Source of the DNA: Myxococcus xanthus
GTDB lineage: Bacteria; Myxococcota; Myxococcia; Myxococcales; Myxococcaceae
NCBI RefSeq assembly: GCF_013116825.1
Contig: NZ_JABFNS010000019.1
Location: 18,525 to 82,524, forward strand
DNA length: 64,000 bases
Direction: 5' to 3'
In this document: piece by piece, positions 41,277-50,018 of the stretch
Numbering within the stretch: the first letter of the stretch is position 1
Layout: each line of letters opens with the position of its first letter
Notes under the pieces: model-generated
The model's database searches: none
What the model saw: the letters and a program-made list of their open reading frames with translations, nothing else
Told to the model about the DNA's origin: nothing
Made by a program: the position numbers and the translations under genes

Positions 41277-41453
41277 TCAGAGCATCATCCTGCCCGAGGC
41301 CGCGATGCGCTGGCCCGCCACCCACGCGCGCTCCGGCGACAGCAGCATGGCGACCGCATCCCCGATGTCATCGGGCTGACCCACACGGCCGAGCGCGACC
41401 GGGACGGCCAGCGTCTTGTTCAGCTCCGGGTTGTCACGCACGACGCCGCCCCC
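41277..41453 (-). pseudogene. Short-chain dehydrogenase C-terminal remnant
   Basis: The minus strand encodes GGGVVRDNPELNKTLAVPVA, then LGRVGQPDDIGDAVAMLLSP and ERAWVAGQRIAASGRMML before a stop. This is the last 58 or so residues of an SDR oxidoreductase (substrate-loop end, GxPxDIG and the C-terminal ...GQxI...GG.. motif). Everything upstream, including the Rossmann and Tyr-Lys core, is missing. The plus strand from about 41455 to 41569 also has an open tail, ending RLYCEPHEEG, of unknown origin. The 363-base gap is therefore a graveyard of gene ends with no intact gene. Confidence 0.7.
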
Positions 41454-41587
41454 TCGGCACGCTGTTCCAGGCGGCCAGGGGCTCGCGCGGGCGCATGGGC
41501 CTGCCCGTCAACGTCGCGCGAGAACCCATCCTCCCGCGCCTGTACTGCGAGCCGCACGAGGAAGGCTGACGCCCTCCCGCCGGCGCG

Positions 41588-42757
41588 TCAGGCGCCGAGC
41601 TGCTTCAACAGCTGCTCGGCCTGCGCGCGCACGTCCTCGGCGCCCAGCGCCAGCGCCTGCTTCGCGTGGCGCGCTGAGAGCTCCTTGTCCGCGGGGAAGG
41701 TCCCCAGGGCCATGTTGAGGTGCGTGCCCGCGTCATTCGGGTGCGCGCCCAGCACGGGCGCCAGCAACGCCGCGACCCGCGAGTGCCCGTTGTCCTGCAT
41801 CAGCACCACCGCGAGGTCGTTGGTGGGACCGGGGTCCGTCGGCACCGTGGCCACGGCCGCCTCCAGCAGCTTCACCGCCTCGGCGCGCTCGCCCAGGGCC
41901 AGGTGCATCTGCGCCAGCGCGTGCTGGGCCTGCCAGCTCCCGGGCGCCTGCCGGAGCACCTCCGCGAAGACGTCCTTGGCCTCGGCGAAGGCGCCAGCGC
42001 TCATCGTCGCCAGGCCGAGCAGGTAGAGATAGGTGATGCTGGAAGGGTCCAGCTCGCGCAACTCCTGCGCCACGCGCTTGGCGCCATCCGAGCTGCCGGC
42101 GGACAGGTACAGCCTGAAGAGGTCCTCCAGCACCGCGCGCTGGAGCCCACCCCGCGCCTTCTCCAGCGCCTGCGTGGCGGCCTGGATGGCCAGCCCCAAC
42201 TGGCCGCACGCGGCATGGGCCCGCGACAGCATCAGCAGCGGCATGGCCTCCTGTGGCGCGCCCTCGGCGGCCCGCAGGAAGTGCGACACCGCGCCATCCG
42301 GCTCGTTCTGCTGAAGGCGGATGCGCCCCAGCTCGAAATGAACGTGGGTGCTGCCGGGGGAAATCTGGAGCACGGATTCGAAGGCGGCGCGCGCCCCCGA
42401 CAGGTCCCCGCGCTCGAACAGCAGCGAGCCCAGGTTGAAGCGCTCGAAGTAGCCCGCGGTGGGCGCGGCGGCCAGCGCCTTGAGGGACTCCAGCGCCTCC
42501 GGGTTGCCCGCCTGGGCGCGCAGCATGGCGAGGTGCGCCTGCCCCTCCGTGTGGTCCGGCTTCGCCTTCAGCAGGCGGAGCACGGCGGCCTCCGCATCCG
42601 CCGCCGCGCCGGTGCTCAGGTGCACACGGACCAGGCCCAGGAGGCACTCCACGTCATTCGGATCAATGGAGAGCCCCTTCTGGAAGCTCTTCACCGCGTC
42701 CTGGGTCTGTCCCATTTGAAGGAGGCGACCCCCTTCCTGAGCATGCGTCGAAGCCAT
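41588..42757 (-). CDS. Tetratricopeptide-repeat protein
   Basis: A 389-residue soluble protein made almost entirely of TPR helices, about ten repeats. Examples are QTQDAVKSFQKGLSIDPNDV, GDLSGARAAFESVLQISPGS, NEPDGAVSHFLRAAEGAP and GAFAEAKDVFAEVLRQAPGS. There is no signal peptide or membrane helix, so it should act in the cytoplasm as a protein-interaction scaffold. Partners cannot be read from the sequence. It stands alone between the SDR remnant and the BlaR-like gene, with a 223-base gap upstream that has no recognised gene. Confidence 0.9.
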   Translation of the reverse strand: MASTHAQEGGRLLQMGQTQDAVKSFQKGLSIDPNDVECLLGLVRVHLSTGAAADAEAAVLRLLKAKPDHTEGQAHLAMLRAQAGNPEALESLKALAAAPTAGYFERFNLGSLLFERGDLSGARAAFESVLQISPGSTHVHFELGRIRLQQNEPDGAVSHFLRAAEGAPQEAMPLLMLSRAHAACGQLGLAIQAATQALEKARGGLQRAVLEDLFRLYLSAGSSDGAKRVAQELRELDPSSITYLYLLGLATMSAGAFAEAKDVFAEVLRQAPGSWQAQHALAQMHLALGERAEAVKLLEAAVATVPTDPGPTNDLAVVLMQDNGHSRVAALLAPVLGAHPNDAGTHLNMALGTFPADKELSARHAKQALALGAEDVRAQAEQLLKQLGA

Positions 42758-42980
42758 GCATCAGCATCTACCACGGGGTGTCGAGTCCCGGCAGTTCACG
42801 GAGCCACTTGCCCGTGCCGTCCGCGCCCGCGGGACCGAGCCCCGCCCATACTCGCAGCGGCATCCGCCTTCGCCTCGAAGTGCGGGGGCGCGGCCGCCAT
42901 TCCGGCGGGAGGTATCGAGGACCCACCCTAGGGAGCGCATGGATGACGCGCTCCCCAGCCCCTCGAGCCCCCCGGGTGTC

Positions 42981-45389
42981 TCAGGTGGGCATCGGCTGGC
43001 CCAAGCCCTTGCGCAGCGCCTCGTCGATGAGGTCCTGCACCTTCGCCTCCGCTTCCTTCGCGCGGGACTGGTGCTGCTCGCTCAACTTGAACTGCTCCAG
43101 GTGCAGGGCGTGCTGCTTCTCGCTGAGCAGGTGCTGCTCCTTGCTCAGGATGGACTGCTTCTCGGCCAGGCCCGCCATCTTCGTCTCCAGGGCCTTCATC
43201 TCCTCTTCCAGTTCGCGGTCCTGCTTCTTCAGCTCGGAGCGGCGGCGCTCGCGCTCGGCTTCGGGCAGGGCGTCCAGACGCGACTCCTCCAGATGGAGCC
43301 CGGACTGCCTGTAGGCCAGGTCACCCAGCTTGCGTCCCAGCCCGCCCTGCTCGTGGCCCAGGGCGACCTGCTTCTGACCGAGCACCGCCTGCTGCTGCCC
43401 CAGAGCGCCCTGCTTCTCTCCCAGCGCGCGTTGCGCCTCGCCCAGCTCGCGGGTGACGGAGTGCGCTTCGCGAATGGACTTCAGCGTGGCCGCGTCGCGG
43501 ATGATGAACGCCTCGCCCTTGCGGCGGACGAACAGGAGTTCCTTGTCCTTCTGCTTGAAGGTGCGCGCCAGCTCCAGGTCGACCGTGCTGCCGTTCATCA
43601 TCGCCATACCGCCCGTCAGCAGCACGTAACCGCGGTCCGGGTCGCCGGGCGCGGGCGGCGAGGGCGGCGCGGGTGGCGAGGGTGGCGACGGAGGAGTCGG
43701 CGGAACGGTCGCGATGTGCGGCGTGCCCCCCACGATGTGCCGCTGCGTGACGACAGCGAGACGCGGAGCAGAAGGCGCCGGCGGCGTTCTGGGAACGGAT
43801 GGCGACAAGGCAACGCTGGGCGGGACTGGCGGCACCGGAGCGGGCGGCACCGGAGCGGGCTCGGAGGTCGTCACGCCCGTGGAGTACGACACGACCACGC
43901 CCTGCTTGATGACGGTGCGCTCAGCCTGTGCGTCCGACGGGGGCGCAGCGGGGGCGGGCCGGGCCTTCGGCGCGGATGCGGGTGCCGTCGAGGGCCGAGC
44001 ACTCGGTGACGGCGCGCTCTTGGCAACGGGGGACACGGATTGTGTGCTCGGTGTTGGCGCGTTCTGGGCCGCGGTGGACGCAGGCTTCGACGACGCGGTG
44101 CCACTCTGTCCAGACGCCGCCGACTCGGGCGCCAGGCGAGGTGCACCACCCGCTTCCCGTGCGACGACCTGGAAGGGCACCAGCGCGGCAACACCCATGG
44201 CGGAGAGCGCCACCCTCAACAGGCGCCGGATTCGAGGGGGGACGGCATCGACGTGCTCCAGCATGCTCAACCTCCTGTGCAACGCGTCAACGTGAGAGGA
44301 CGCCCCCAGCGCAGCAGCCGTGCCGGGAGTTCTGGCGATTCCAAAGGCGAGAATCAGCTCGCCGTAGTCCGCGAGCTCCGCATCCGTGAGCCGGATGGCC
44401 TCGGCATCACACGCCTCCTCACGGGCCAGCGCGTACTCGCGAGCCGCCCGCCGCGCGAGCGGATGGAAGAAGAAGAGCGACTCCGCCAGCGCCGGCACCC
44501 AGCCGAGCCACAAGTCACCGCGACGCAGGTGCGCCAGCTCGTGCGCCAACGCCATGCGCAGGGCCGTCACGGGCAACCGTCGCACCGCCCTCCCGGGCAG
44601 CACCACGACGGGAGACAGCAGTCCCGTGGCCAGCGGGCTGGCCACCGATTCGGAGACAAGGAGTCCCGGCACGCGCCGCAGTCCCGCGGCAGCGGACAGC
44701 GCCCGCACCTCCGCCTCCAATCCGGCGTGAATCAACGGGCGTGCGGACTTGCGAAGGCGACGCACCGCGAGCCCGCCCTTCACATGGCCATACACCTGCC
44801 ACAGCACGCCGGCCCCCCACACCGCCAGAAGCAGCCCCACCATGGCGCGGCCCCACGGAAAGGGAGCACCAGGCTCGGCCACCGTGCCCGCATCGACAGC
44901 ACCGGGCTGAAGGGCGCCACGCCGCGAGGCCTCCGCCCCGGACGTCGCGAAGCCCGTGCGCTCCCACGATGAGCCATCCCGCTGCGGAGAGAGCACGGGC
45001 CCGTGTGTGGCTGCTTCGGCCACGGACCTCTCGGAGTCAAAGCCCTCCCCCGGAGACACGTGTCGCTGAGCGTCCGTCACCACGGGCTCCGAGACACGAG
45101 GCACCATCTCCCGCGCGGAACTCCCGCCCCACCAGGACTCCACCCGCGCCACGTCAGCGGCCACCGACGCGGGCAGCACCGGCAACGCGAGGGAGGGCAG
45201 CCACCCCAGCGCCACCACGAACTTCAACGCCACCAGCCACCAGAGCCCCGCGCGCAGCGACGCAGGCAGCTTCGGCCACGCCCTCGCCACCGCCCACACC
45301 AGCACGGCGCAAAGCGCCCCCTGCCACGACGCCCGCCACAGACCCGACGACGCCCACGTCCCTACGTGCGACAGCCAGTCCGTGCCCAT
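42981..45389 (-). CDS. BlaR1/MecR1-type M56 membrane metalloprotease with heptad-repeat C-terminus
   Basis: An 802-residue protein. The N-terminal half has four or five membrane helices and the cytoplasmic gluzincin site HELAHLRRGD (His about 283) with the downstream ALAREEACDAEAIRL ligand. It resembles BlaR1, which cuts the BlaI repressor when its sensor binds a beta-lactam. Here, after the last membrane helix (about 395), there is a Pro/Ala/Ser linker (410-560). A mixed domain (VLLTGGMAMMNGSTVDLELA) and a long coiled coil (about 640-795) follow, with no SxxK/SxN/KTG penicillin-binding domain. The blaI-like gene is 4 bases upstream, and both follow the paired operator. Confidence 0.88.
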   Translation of the reverse strand: MGTDWLSHVGTWASSGLWRASWQGALCAVLVWAVARAWPKLPASLRAGLWWLVALKFVVALGWLPSLALPVLPASVAADVARVESWWGGSSAREMVPRVSEPVVTDAQRHVSPGEGFDSERSVAEAATHGPVLSPQRDGSSWERTGFATSGAEASRRGALQPGAVDAGTVAEPGAPFPWGRAMVGLLLAVWGAGVLWQVYGHVKGGLAVRRLRKSARPLIHAGLEAEVRALSAAAGLRRVPGLLVSESVASPLATGLLSPVVVLPGRAVRRLPVTALRMALAHELAHLRRGDLWLGWVPALAESLFFFHPLARRAAREYALAREEACDAEAIRLTDAELADYGELILAFGIARTPGTAAALGASSHVDALHRRLSMLEHVDAVPPRIRRLLRVALSAMGVAALVPFQVVAREAGGAPRLAPESAASGQSGTASSKPASTAAQNAPTPSTQSVSPVAKSAPSPSARPSTAPASAPKARPAPAAPPSDAQAERTVIKQGVVVSYSTGVTTSEPAPVPPAPVPPVPPSVALSPSVPRTPPAPSAPRLAVVTQRHIVGGTPHIATVPPTPPSPPSPPAPPSPPAPGDPDRGYVLLTGGMAMMNGSTVDLELARTFKQKDKELLFVRRKGEAFIIRDAATLKSIREAHSVTRELGEAQRALGEKQGALGQQQAVLGQKQVALGHEQGGLGRKLGDLAYRQSGLHLEESRLDALPEAERERRRSELKKQDRELEEEMKALETKMAGLAEKQSILSKEQHLLSEKQHALHLEQFKLSEQHQSRAKEAEAKVQDLIDEALRKGLGQPMPT
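43300..43450 (-). repeat. 21-bp heptad repeats in the BlaR-like gene
   Basis: Six to seven consecutive heptads of the form LGxxQxA (LGEAQRA, LGEKQGA, LGQQQAV, LGQKQVA, LGHEQGG, LGRKLGD) give a 21-base periodicity in the DNA. The encoded segment is a regular coiled coil or amphipathic helix. Confidence 0.75.
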
Positions 45390-45393
45390 GTCG

Positions 45394-45777
45394 CTATCCC
45401 TTCCGCTTCTTCGAGCGCAGCCGCGCCACGACGTCCTGGAGCTGCGCCAGGTCCTCGTCGGACACGCCCTCCGCCTCGGACAGGTACGCGGCGAACGGCG
45501 ACAGCGAGCCCGACAGCGAGCGCTGCACGAAGTCCCCCACCACGTCCCGCAGCAGCTCCGACGCCGGCACGGGCGAGGCGTACTGGAACACGCCCTCCAC
45601 CTTGCGCCGCGTCAGGTAGCCCTTGAGCCGCAGTCGCTCCATGACGGTGAGGATGGTGGAGCGCGCCAGCCCCTGCGCCTCGCCGAAGCGCTCGGCCACT
45701 TCGCCCACGGTCGCCGGACCGTGTTCGGCCACGTACCGCAGCACCAACAGCTCCTGCTCTCCCACCGGCTTCTTCAT
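45394..45777 (-). CDS. BlaI/MecI/CopY-family repressor
   Basis: A 127-residue winged-helix repressor. It begins MKKPVGEQELLVLRYVAEHG and contains the family recognition region LARSTILTVMERLRLKGYLT, followed by a C-terminal dimerisation/cleavage region (LLRDVVGDFVQRSLSGSLSP). In the bla/mec systems such repressors are inactivated by the partner M56 protease, whose gene starts 4 bases downstream here. The ATG at 45777 is at the domain boundary; the longer frame reads through the operators and is not expected to be translated. Two palindromes upstream are probably its own binding sites, giving autoregulation. Confidence 0.92.
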   Translation of the reverse strand: MKKPVGEQELLVLRYVAEHGPATVGEVAERFGEAQGLARSTILTVMERLRLKGYLTRRKVEGVFQYASPVPASELLRDVVGDFVQRSLSGSLSPFAAYLSEAEGVSDEDLAQLQDVVARLRSKKRKG

Positions 45778-45787
45778 GGACCGCCCC

Positions 45788-45807
45788 GTGACGACAACTG
45801 TAGTCAC
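45788..45807. promoter_or_regulatory. BlaI-type operator 2 (proximal)
   Basis: GTGACGACAACTGTAGTCAC is an imperfect 20-base palindrome 11 bases upstream of the repressor ATG. It contains the (T/A)ACA..TGT(A) core seen in BlaI/MecI operators and shares GACNACAACNGTAGTC with the distal site. Confidence 0.72.
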
Positions 45808-45811
45808 GAGG

Positions 45812-45840
45812 AAGGTACGACTGACTACAACCGTAGTCAA
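45812..45840 (-). promoter_or_regulatory. Predicted promoter of the repressor/protease operon
   Basis: On the minus strand TTGACT (45840-45835) and TACCTT (45817-45812) are separated by exactly 17 bases. The -35 hexamer lies inside the distal operator, so repressor binding would block RNA polymerase. Confidence 0.55.
45822..45839. promoter_or_regulatory. BlaI-type operator 1 (distal)
   Basis: TGACTAC-AACC-GTAGTCA is an 18-base palindrome with perfect 7-base arms. Its centre is 33 bases (about three helical turns) from the proximal operator, putting both on one DNA face. Confidence 0.75.
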
Positions 45841-45904
45841 GCCGGGCAAAAAGACAGCGGCGGCAGGCCCCTGAAGGCCCACTCGCCGCTCGAGTCACCG
45901 CCGT

Positions 45905-47317
45905 TCAGCGCTGAAAGTCCACGCCGACGCCGGCGCCCGCGGTGACACCTCGCACGAGCGTGCCGTCCGGCTGTGGGAAATGAACGGTTCCGCCAGAGCC
46001 CCAGGCATAGACGTGGTTGAGGATGCGCTGGCGCAGTTCCACGCCCGCCGAGTAGCGCGGCCGGTCTCCCAGGCCCGTCAGCACCACGCGCGCCAGCGCC
46101 CGCGTCCTGCCGCCCGGCAGCTCAAAGCCAGCGGACACATCCGTGTCCGTCCTGCCAAAGCCGAAGTACTGCGCCGCCACGCTGCCCAGCAGGAGCAGCT
46201 CGTTGGGATTCCCCTTCGCGACGCTCAACTCCACGTAGCCAGCGAAGCCCGACGGAAGCACCTCGTCCGCGATGGGCGTCTCCGACAGACCGACACCGGA
46301 GAAGCGGCCCAGCTCATAGTCGGGGCCGAACATGCCGAAGCGGAAGCGGCCCCCCTGCTTGCGGCCCTGGAGCGTCACGCTCACCTGCGTGCCACTGGCC
46401 ATCTGTCCTTCCAAGGCCACGCCCAGCAATCCGCCGAAGGCCGGCGTGTAGGCCCGCGTGAAGCGCGCGCCGCCGCCCAGCAGGGCCCACGCGCGCAGGC
46501 GCTCCCCCTTGTACAGGGCAACGTCTCCGCCCACGGACGCGAGGGTGAGGTCGGGCGAAGTGCCGCCCGCGCGGCCCGCGTCATGCGCCGCGGACAGCCG
46601 GATGAGGTAGCGGTCGAAACGATTGGCGTCGTCGCTGGCCATGCGGCCGATGTCCAGCAGCGCCTCGCCCGCGAAGATGCGCGCGGCGAGCACGTCACTG
46701 GCCAGAATCTCCGCGCGAACCGCGCCCTTCACGAAGGTGAGCGAGCCACCCGCGGGGTGATAGTCCGGCGCCAGCGCGTTGCTGTAGCGGCCCACGAGGT
46801 AGCCGCGGCCCAGCGTCTCTTCGGAGAAGGGCTCGACGCGGAGGAAGAAGGGGCGACCCTCCTGGCCGATGCGCAGCATGCGCACCACCTGCCCGAGGTC
46901 ACTCAGCTCATCCCAGTCCTCACGGCGAATGCCGCCGCTGTAGTCCTCCGTGGTCGTGGGCGCTTCGTCCACGACCCGCAGCCGCAGGTTCGCCCCCAGC
47001 CGCAGCACGAAGGTCTCCCCGTGCGTCAGCCCCAACGAGGGGTAGATGCGCGCGAAGAAGTCCTGCCCCCCGCCGCGAGGCCCTGAGGGAAGGCTCAGGC
47101 CACCGACCTCCAACTGACCGCTGAAGCCGAAGCCCACGCCGCCCGTGCGGGTACTGCCCGGAGGCGCGGGCTCATCCAGCCGCGCGGCGGAGACGGGGGC
47201 ACCTTCCCTCCGCGATGTCGAGGAGACCTCCTCCGAAGAGACCTCCTCCACGGTGGAGCTGCCGTCGTACTGCGTGGACACCAGGGCGAGGAGAGCGAAG
47301 AGGGGGGCGCCAGTCAT
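45905..47317 (-). CDS. Predicted outer-membrane beta-barrel protein of unknown function
   Basis: A 470-residue exported protein with a short leader (APLFALLALVSTQ) and a Ser/Glu-rich spacer. The rest consists of alternating strands typical of porin-like barrels: GFGFSGQLEVGGLSLPSG, TFVLRLGANLRLRVVDEAP, RYLIRLSAAHDAGRAG and RARVVLTGLG-like segments, ending GVTAGAGVGVDFQR with an aromatic/basic C-terminus. No family is recognised. The spacing of Gly-Ala-Arg strands and lack of Cys favour an outer-membrane location. It is upstream of the repressor operon on the same strand but separated from it by the operators. Confidence 0.7.
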   Translation of the reverse strand: MTGAPLFALLALVSTQYDGSSTVEEVSSEEVSSTSRREGAPVSAARLDEPAPPGSTRTGGVGFGFSGQLEVGGLSLPSGPRGGGQDFFARIYPSLGLTHGETFVLRLGANLRLRVVDEAPTTTEDYSGGIRREDWDELSDLGQVVRMLRIGQEGRPFFLRVEPFSEETLGRGYLVGRYSNALAPDYHPAGGSLTFVKGAVRAEILASDVLAARIFAGEALLDIGRMASDDANRFDRYLIRLSAAHDAGRAGGTSPDLTLASVGGDVALYKGERLRAWALLGGGARFTRAYTPAFGGLLGVALEGQMASGTQVSVTLQGRKQGGRFRFGMFGPDYELGRFSGVGLSETPIADEVLPSGFAGYVELSVAKGNPNELLLLGSVAAQYFGFGRTDTDVSAGFELPGGRTRALARVVLTGLGDRPRYSAGVELRQRILNHVYAWGSGGTVHFPQPDGTLVRGVTAGAGVGVDFQR

Positions 47318-47450
47318 CGTCCCCCGACTCTACCTGTCCATGGCGCGAGACGAAGCAGGTGACTGCATCCGCGTGTGGGTGCCACTGCGGACCGTCGGTA
47401 CACGCGCCCCCGCCTGGCGTCAGCGGGCGACGTGCGACCTTCACGCCGCG

Positions 47451-47945
47451 TCAACGGCTGCCATCGACTTCAACCTCGTCGGCTTCCACTTCCCGCGTCT
47501 GCACGTCGCTGGCGTCGAGCTCCTCGACGTCGGACTTGCCGCCCACCGGCTCACGCTGGATGTCGCCGGAGCCGCCCACGCCATCCTTGCGGGCTTCCTC
47601 ACGCTGCTGGCCACCCAGGAGCGGGCCGTCCTGCACGTCGTACTTCTCGCCCTCCGGCGTCGTCACCGAGGTGCCCGCGCCCATGCCGGGGCCACTGCCA
47701 CCGGTGGCCTCGCCGTCGTAGACGGTGGGCGCGTCCTGCCTGTCCCGGCGCTCGTTTTTCGTCACGTCCGCGGCCTCACCGGCGCTGCGGTCATCCCACT
47801 CAGAAGACGTGTCCACGGATTCGGGCGCCGTCGTCTCCGTGCCCGAACCACCGATGGCGCTGTCATCCGCGCGCGTGTTCGCCGAGTCGCTCGAACAACC
47901 CCAGAAGGCCAGCGCCGCCGCTGCGGCCATGAGAGGAAGCTTCAT
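47451..47945 (-). CDS. Hydrophilic acidic lipoprotein
   Basis: A 164-residue lipoprotein with a clear signal and lipobox (AAAAALAFWGCSSDS, Cys17). The mature part is highly polar, rich in Asp, Glu, Gly and Ser and predicted disordered (phrases GGSGPGMGAGTSVTTPEGEK and DVEELDASDVQTREVEADEV). There are no catalytic motifs and the family is not recognised. ATG 47945 begins the signal peptide. It could be a cell-surface spacer lipoprotein or a small stress lipoprotein; function unknown. Confidence 0.78.
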   Translation of the reverse strand: MKLPLMAAAAALAFWGCSSDSANTRADDSAIGGSGTETTAPESVDTSSEWDDRSAGEAADVTKNERRDRQDAPTVYDGEATGGSGPGMGAGTSVTTPEGEKYDVQDGPLLGGQQREEARKDGVGGSGDIQREPVGGKSDVEELDASDVQTREVEADEVEVDGSR

Positions 47946-48096
47946 GGTGAATCCCCTTGCGTGAGAGAAGTTGTGCTCACGACAAGGTGGCGTCCCGCGC
48001 GGCAGGGACAACCCGCCGGCCGTGCCCGTGCCCCCGGGCCCGTCCCAAGGCAGGCGGGCGGGCAGCCCCTGGGCGGCCTCCCACCTCCGGGCGCGG

Positions 48097-49686
48097 CTAC
48101 CCGTCGTCCTGCGCGCAGGGGAGGATGGCGCGGTGCGGGCGCTCGGTGCCCGTGCCCACCAGCCAGCGCGACAGCAGGCGGACACCGGAGGCGAACAGCC
48201 CATCCTCGGCGCGGTGGAGCGCCTCGAAGAGGGACTCGTCCAGCACCGACTGCTCCGGATCGATGATGAGCTCCTCGGGCTCCAGCGATTTGAGCAGCGG
48301 ACTCTGGTCGAACACCGTCGACATCGGGTGGACGCGCAGGCGCCGCAGCCCCATGACGGCCACGTCGTCCAGCCACTCCACCAGTCCGCTGTCCGCGGCC
48401 GCCAGCAGGCGCAGGGCCGCCATGCCCTCCAGCCCCGCGTGCTCGGCCATCAGCGACACGCGGATGCGGCGGATGGCGCGCGTCGTCGCGTCGTTCGGCG
48501 CCTCCGCCTCCCAGCTCAGGTTCAGCTCCGAATCCAACCCGAGGCTTCGGTTGGTGGTGTTCGCGGAGCCCAGCGTGAGGAAGCGGTCATCCACCACCAT
48601 CACCTTCGAGTGGATGTACGTGTAGATATCCTCGCCGGTGCGCGCGTCGTACCCCGCGGAGCAGTACACGCCAAAGGCATGTCCCGTCTCGTGCGCCACG
48701 CGCTCCAGCGCGCGCAGCAGCCGCACCTGGGCGATGCCCATGGCCAGTTGTTCGCGCAGCGCCTCCGGCTGCTGCGGCAGCACCAGGACAATCTGCAACC
48801 GTCCCCGCCAGGAGGACCGCATGCGCTTCACCAGCGCCTGGAAGATGGCCCGCGAGGAGAAGTACTGGTTTTCGATGTAGATGAAGCGCTCGGCCGAGGC
48901 GATGGCGTCCAGATACAGCATGGCCACCTCCTGCACCGCGGGCTGCGGCGGGAGGAGCGTCTTGCCGAAGGTGCGGCTGATGGCCACCGGCCCCGGCGGC
49001 GCTGGCAGGCTCGGCGTGAAGTCCACGTCATCGCGAGACACCCTGGGCAGCCGCAGCTCACCGCCGCCCGAGTGCGCCCAACGCGCCTCGAACAGCTCCG
49101 CCAGGCGGTCCACCACCGGCCCCGTCAGCACGGACTGCACGTCATGGTAGGGGCCGTGCGGCTCCCTCCCACTGTCACAGCGCAGCTCCGAGTGCACCCG
49201 GTGCTCCCGGTCATCCCACCGGCAATCACAGACATCCATGCCACCGGTGAAGGCCACCGCGCCGTCGATGACCACCAGCTTCTGGTGATGCGCGCCATAC
49301 AACGGACTGGAGGCGTCGAAGCGGAAGCGCACCTGCCCGTTCGCCGTCCAATTGAAGATGAGCCGCTGCATCCACTCGCGCTCCATGGCGAGCAGCAGGC
49401 TGAAGTCCCACGCCAGCACGTAGACGCGCAGCTCCGGGTTGGCCCGGCACAGCGCGTCCAGCATCGGCAGCAGCCTCGACTCGCCGCGCGCCTCGCGGAG
49501 GTCCTCACCTCGCAGCAGCGCCACGTCGCTGTCGAACTGCCAGCCGGTAATCGCGATGTAACGACGGGCCTTCTGCGCGGCCCGGTACAGCTCCCGGTAG
49601 TAGTCGCGCGCGTCCACCAGCACGCCCGCGTCGCTCGCCTCCTCCACCGTCCAGCAATTCCGTCCGGGCCTGATGATGCGTCTCAC
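48097..49686 (-). CDS. Phospholipase D/cardiolipin synthase-family enzyme
   Basis: A 529-residue protein with two HKD motifs: AHHQKLVVIDGAVAFTGGMD near residue 140 and YIHSKVMVVDDRFLTLGSAN near 360, each with the spaced Asp. The neighbouring SSRAIFQALVKRMR and IYIENQYFSS phrases are typical of the PLD group that includes eukaryote-like phospholipases. There is no N-terminal double membrane helix as in ClsA, so it probably works as a soluble or peripheral phosphatidyl-hydrolase or transferase. A C-terminal 100 residues (LRRLRVHPMSTVFDQSPLL) are specific to this subgroup. The GTG at 49686 starts the conserved region; other starts are possible. Confidence 0.88.
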   Translation of the reverse strand: MRRIIRPGRNCWTVEEASDAGVLVDARDYYRELYRAAQKARRYIAITGWQFDSDVALLRGEDLREARGESRLLPMLDALCRANPELRVYVLAWDFSLLLAMEREWMQRLIFNWTANGQVRFRFDASSPLYGAHHQKLVVIDGAVAFTGGMDVCDCRWDDREHRVHSELRCDSGREPHGPYHDVQSVLTGPVVDRLAELFEARWAHSGGGELRLPRVSRDDVDFTPSLPAPPGPVAISRTFGKTLLPPQPAVQEVAMLYLDAIASAERFIYIENQYFSSRAIFQALVKRMRSSWRGRLQIVLVLPQQPEALREQLAMGIAQVRLLRALERVAHETGHAFGVYCSAGYDARTGEDIYTYIHSKVMVVDDRFLTLGSANTTNRSLGLDSELNLSWEAEAPNDATTRAIRRIRVSLMAEHAGLEGMAALRLLAAADSGLVEWLDDVAVMGLRRLRVHPMSTVFDQSPLLKSLEPEELIIDPEQSVLDESLFEALHRAEDGLFASGVRLLSRWLVGTGTERPHRAILPCAQDDG

Positions 49687-49778
49687 AGGTGCGTCCCTTC
49701 CCGTCCCCGCCTCGGCCGCCCTCACCTGGCGCCACCGCCAGGTCCTCCTGCACCGCACACGCCCCGGATTGGCGTGTG

Positions 49779-50018
49779 TCAGCCGACGAAGACGATGTGC
49801 TTGCCCGTGGCGACCGCCATGTCCTTGGAGGACATCACCTGCGCCACCTTCTTCACCTCGCCGCCCACCGTGTCGAAGGCCGCCGCGATGAGGTCGCCCA
49901 GCGTCACCTGCACCTGGCGGGCGCCCCGGCCAGCCCCCTTCACCGCGCTCGCTGTCGACACCTTCATCTGCTGGGCCTCACGACGGATGACCTGTCCACG
50001 CTTCTGAGCCTTCGCCAT
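49779..50018 (-). CDS. Small hypothetical protein
   Basis: A 79-residue basic protein (MAKAQKRGQVIRREAQQMKV start) that ends in a more ordered part (VTLGDLIAAAFDTVGGEVKK, then DMAVATGKHIVFVG). A GGAG ribosome site precedes ATG 50018. No domain is recognised; the N-terminal Lys/Arg/Gln-rich half could bind nucleic acid. It lies 93 bases from the PLD gene start on the same strand and may form an operon with it. Confidence 0.7.
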   Translation of the reverse strand: MAKAQKRGQVIRREAQQMKVSTASAVKGAGRGARQVQVTLGDLIAAAFDTVGGEVKKVAQVMSSKDMAVATGKHIVFVG

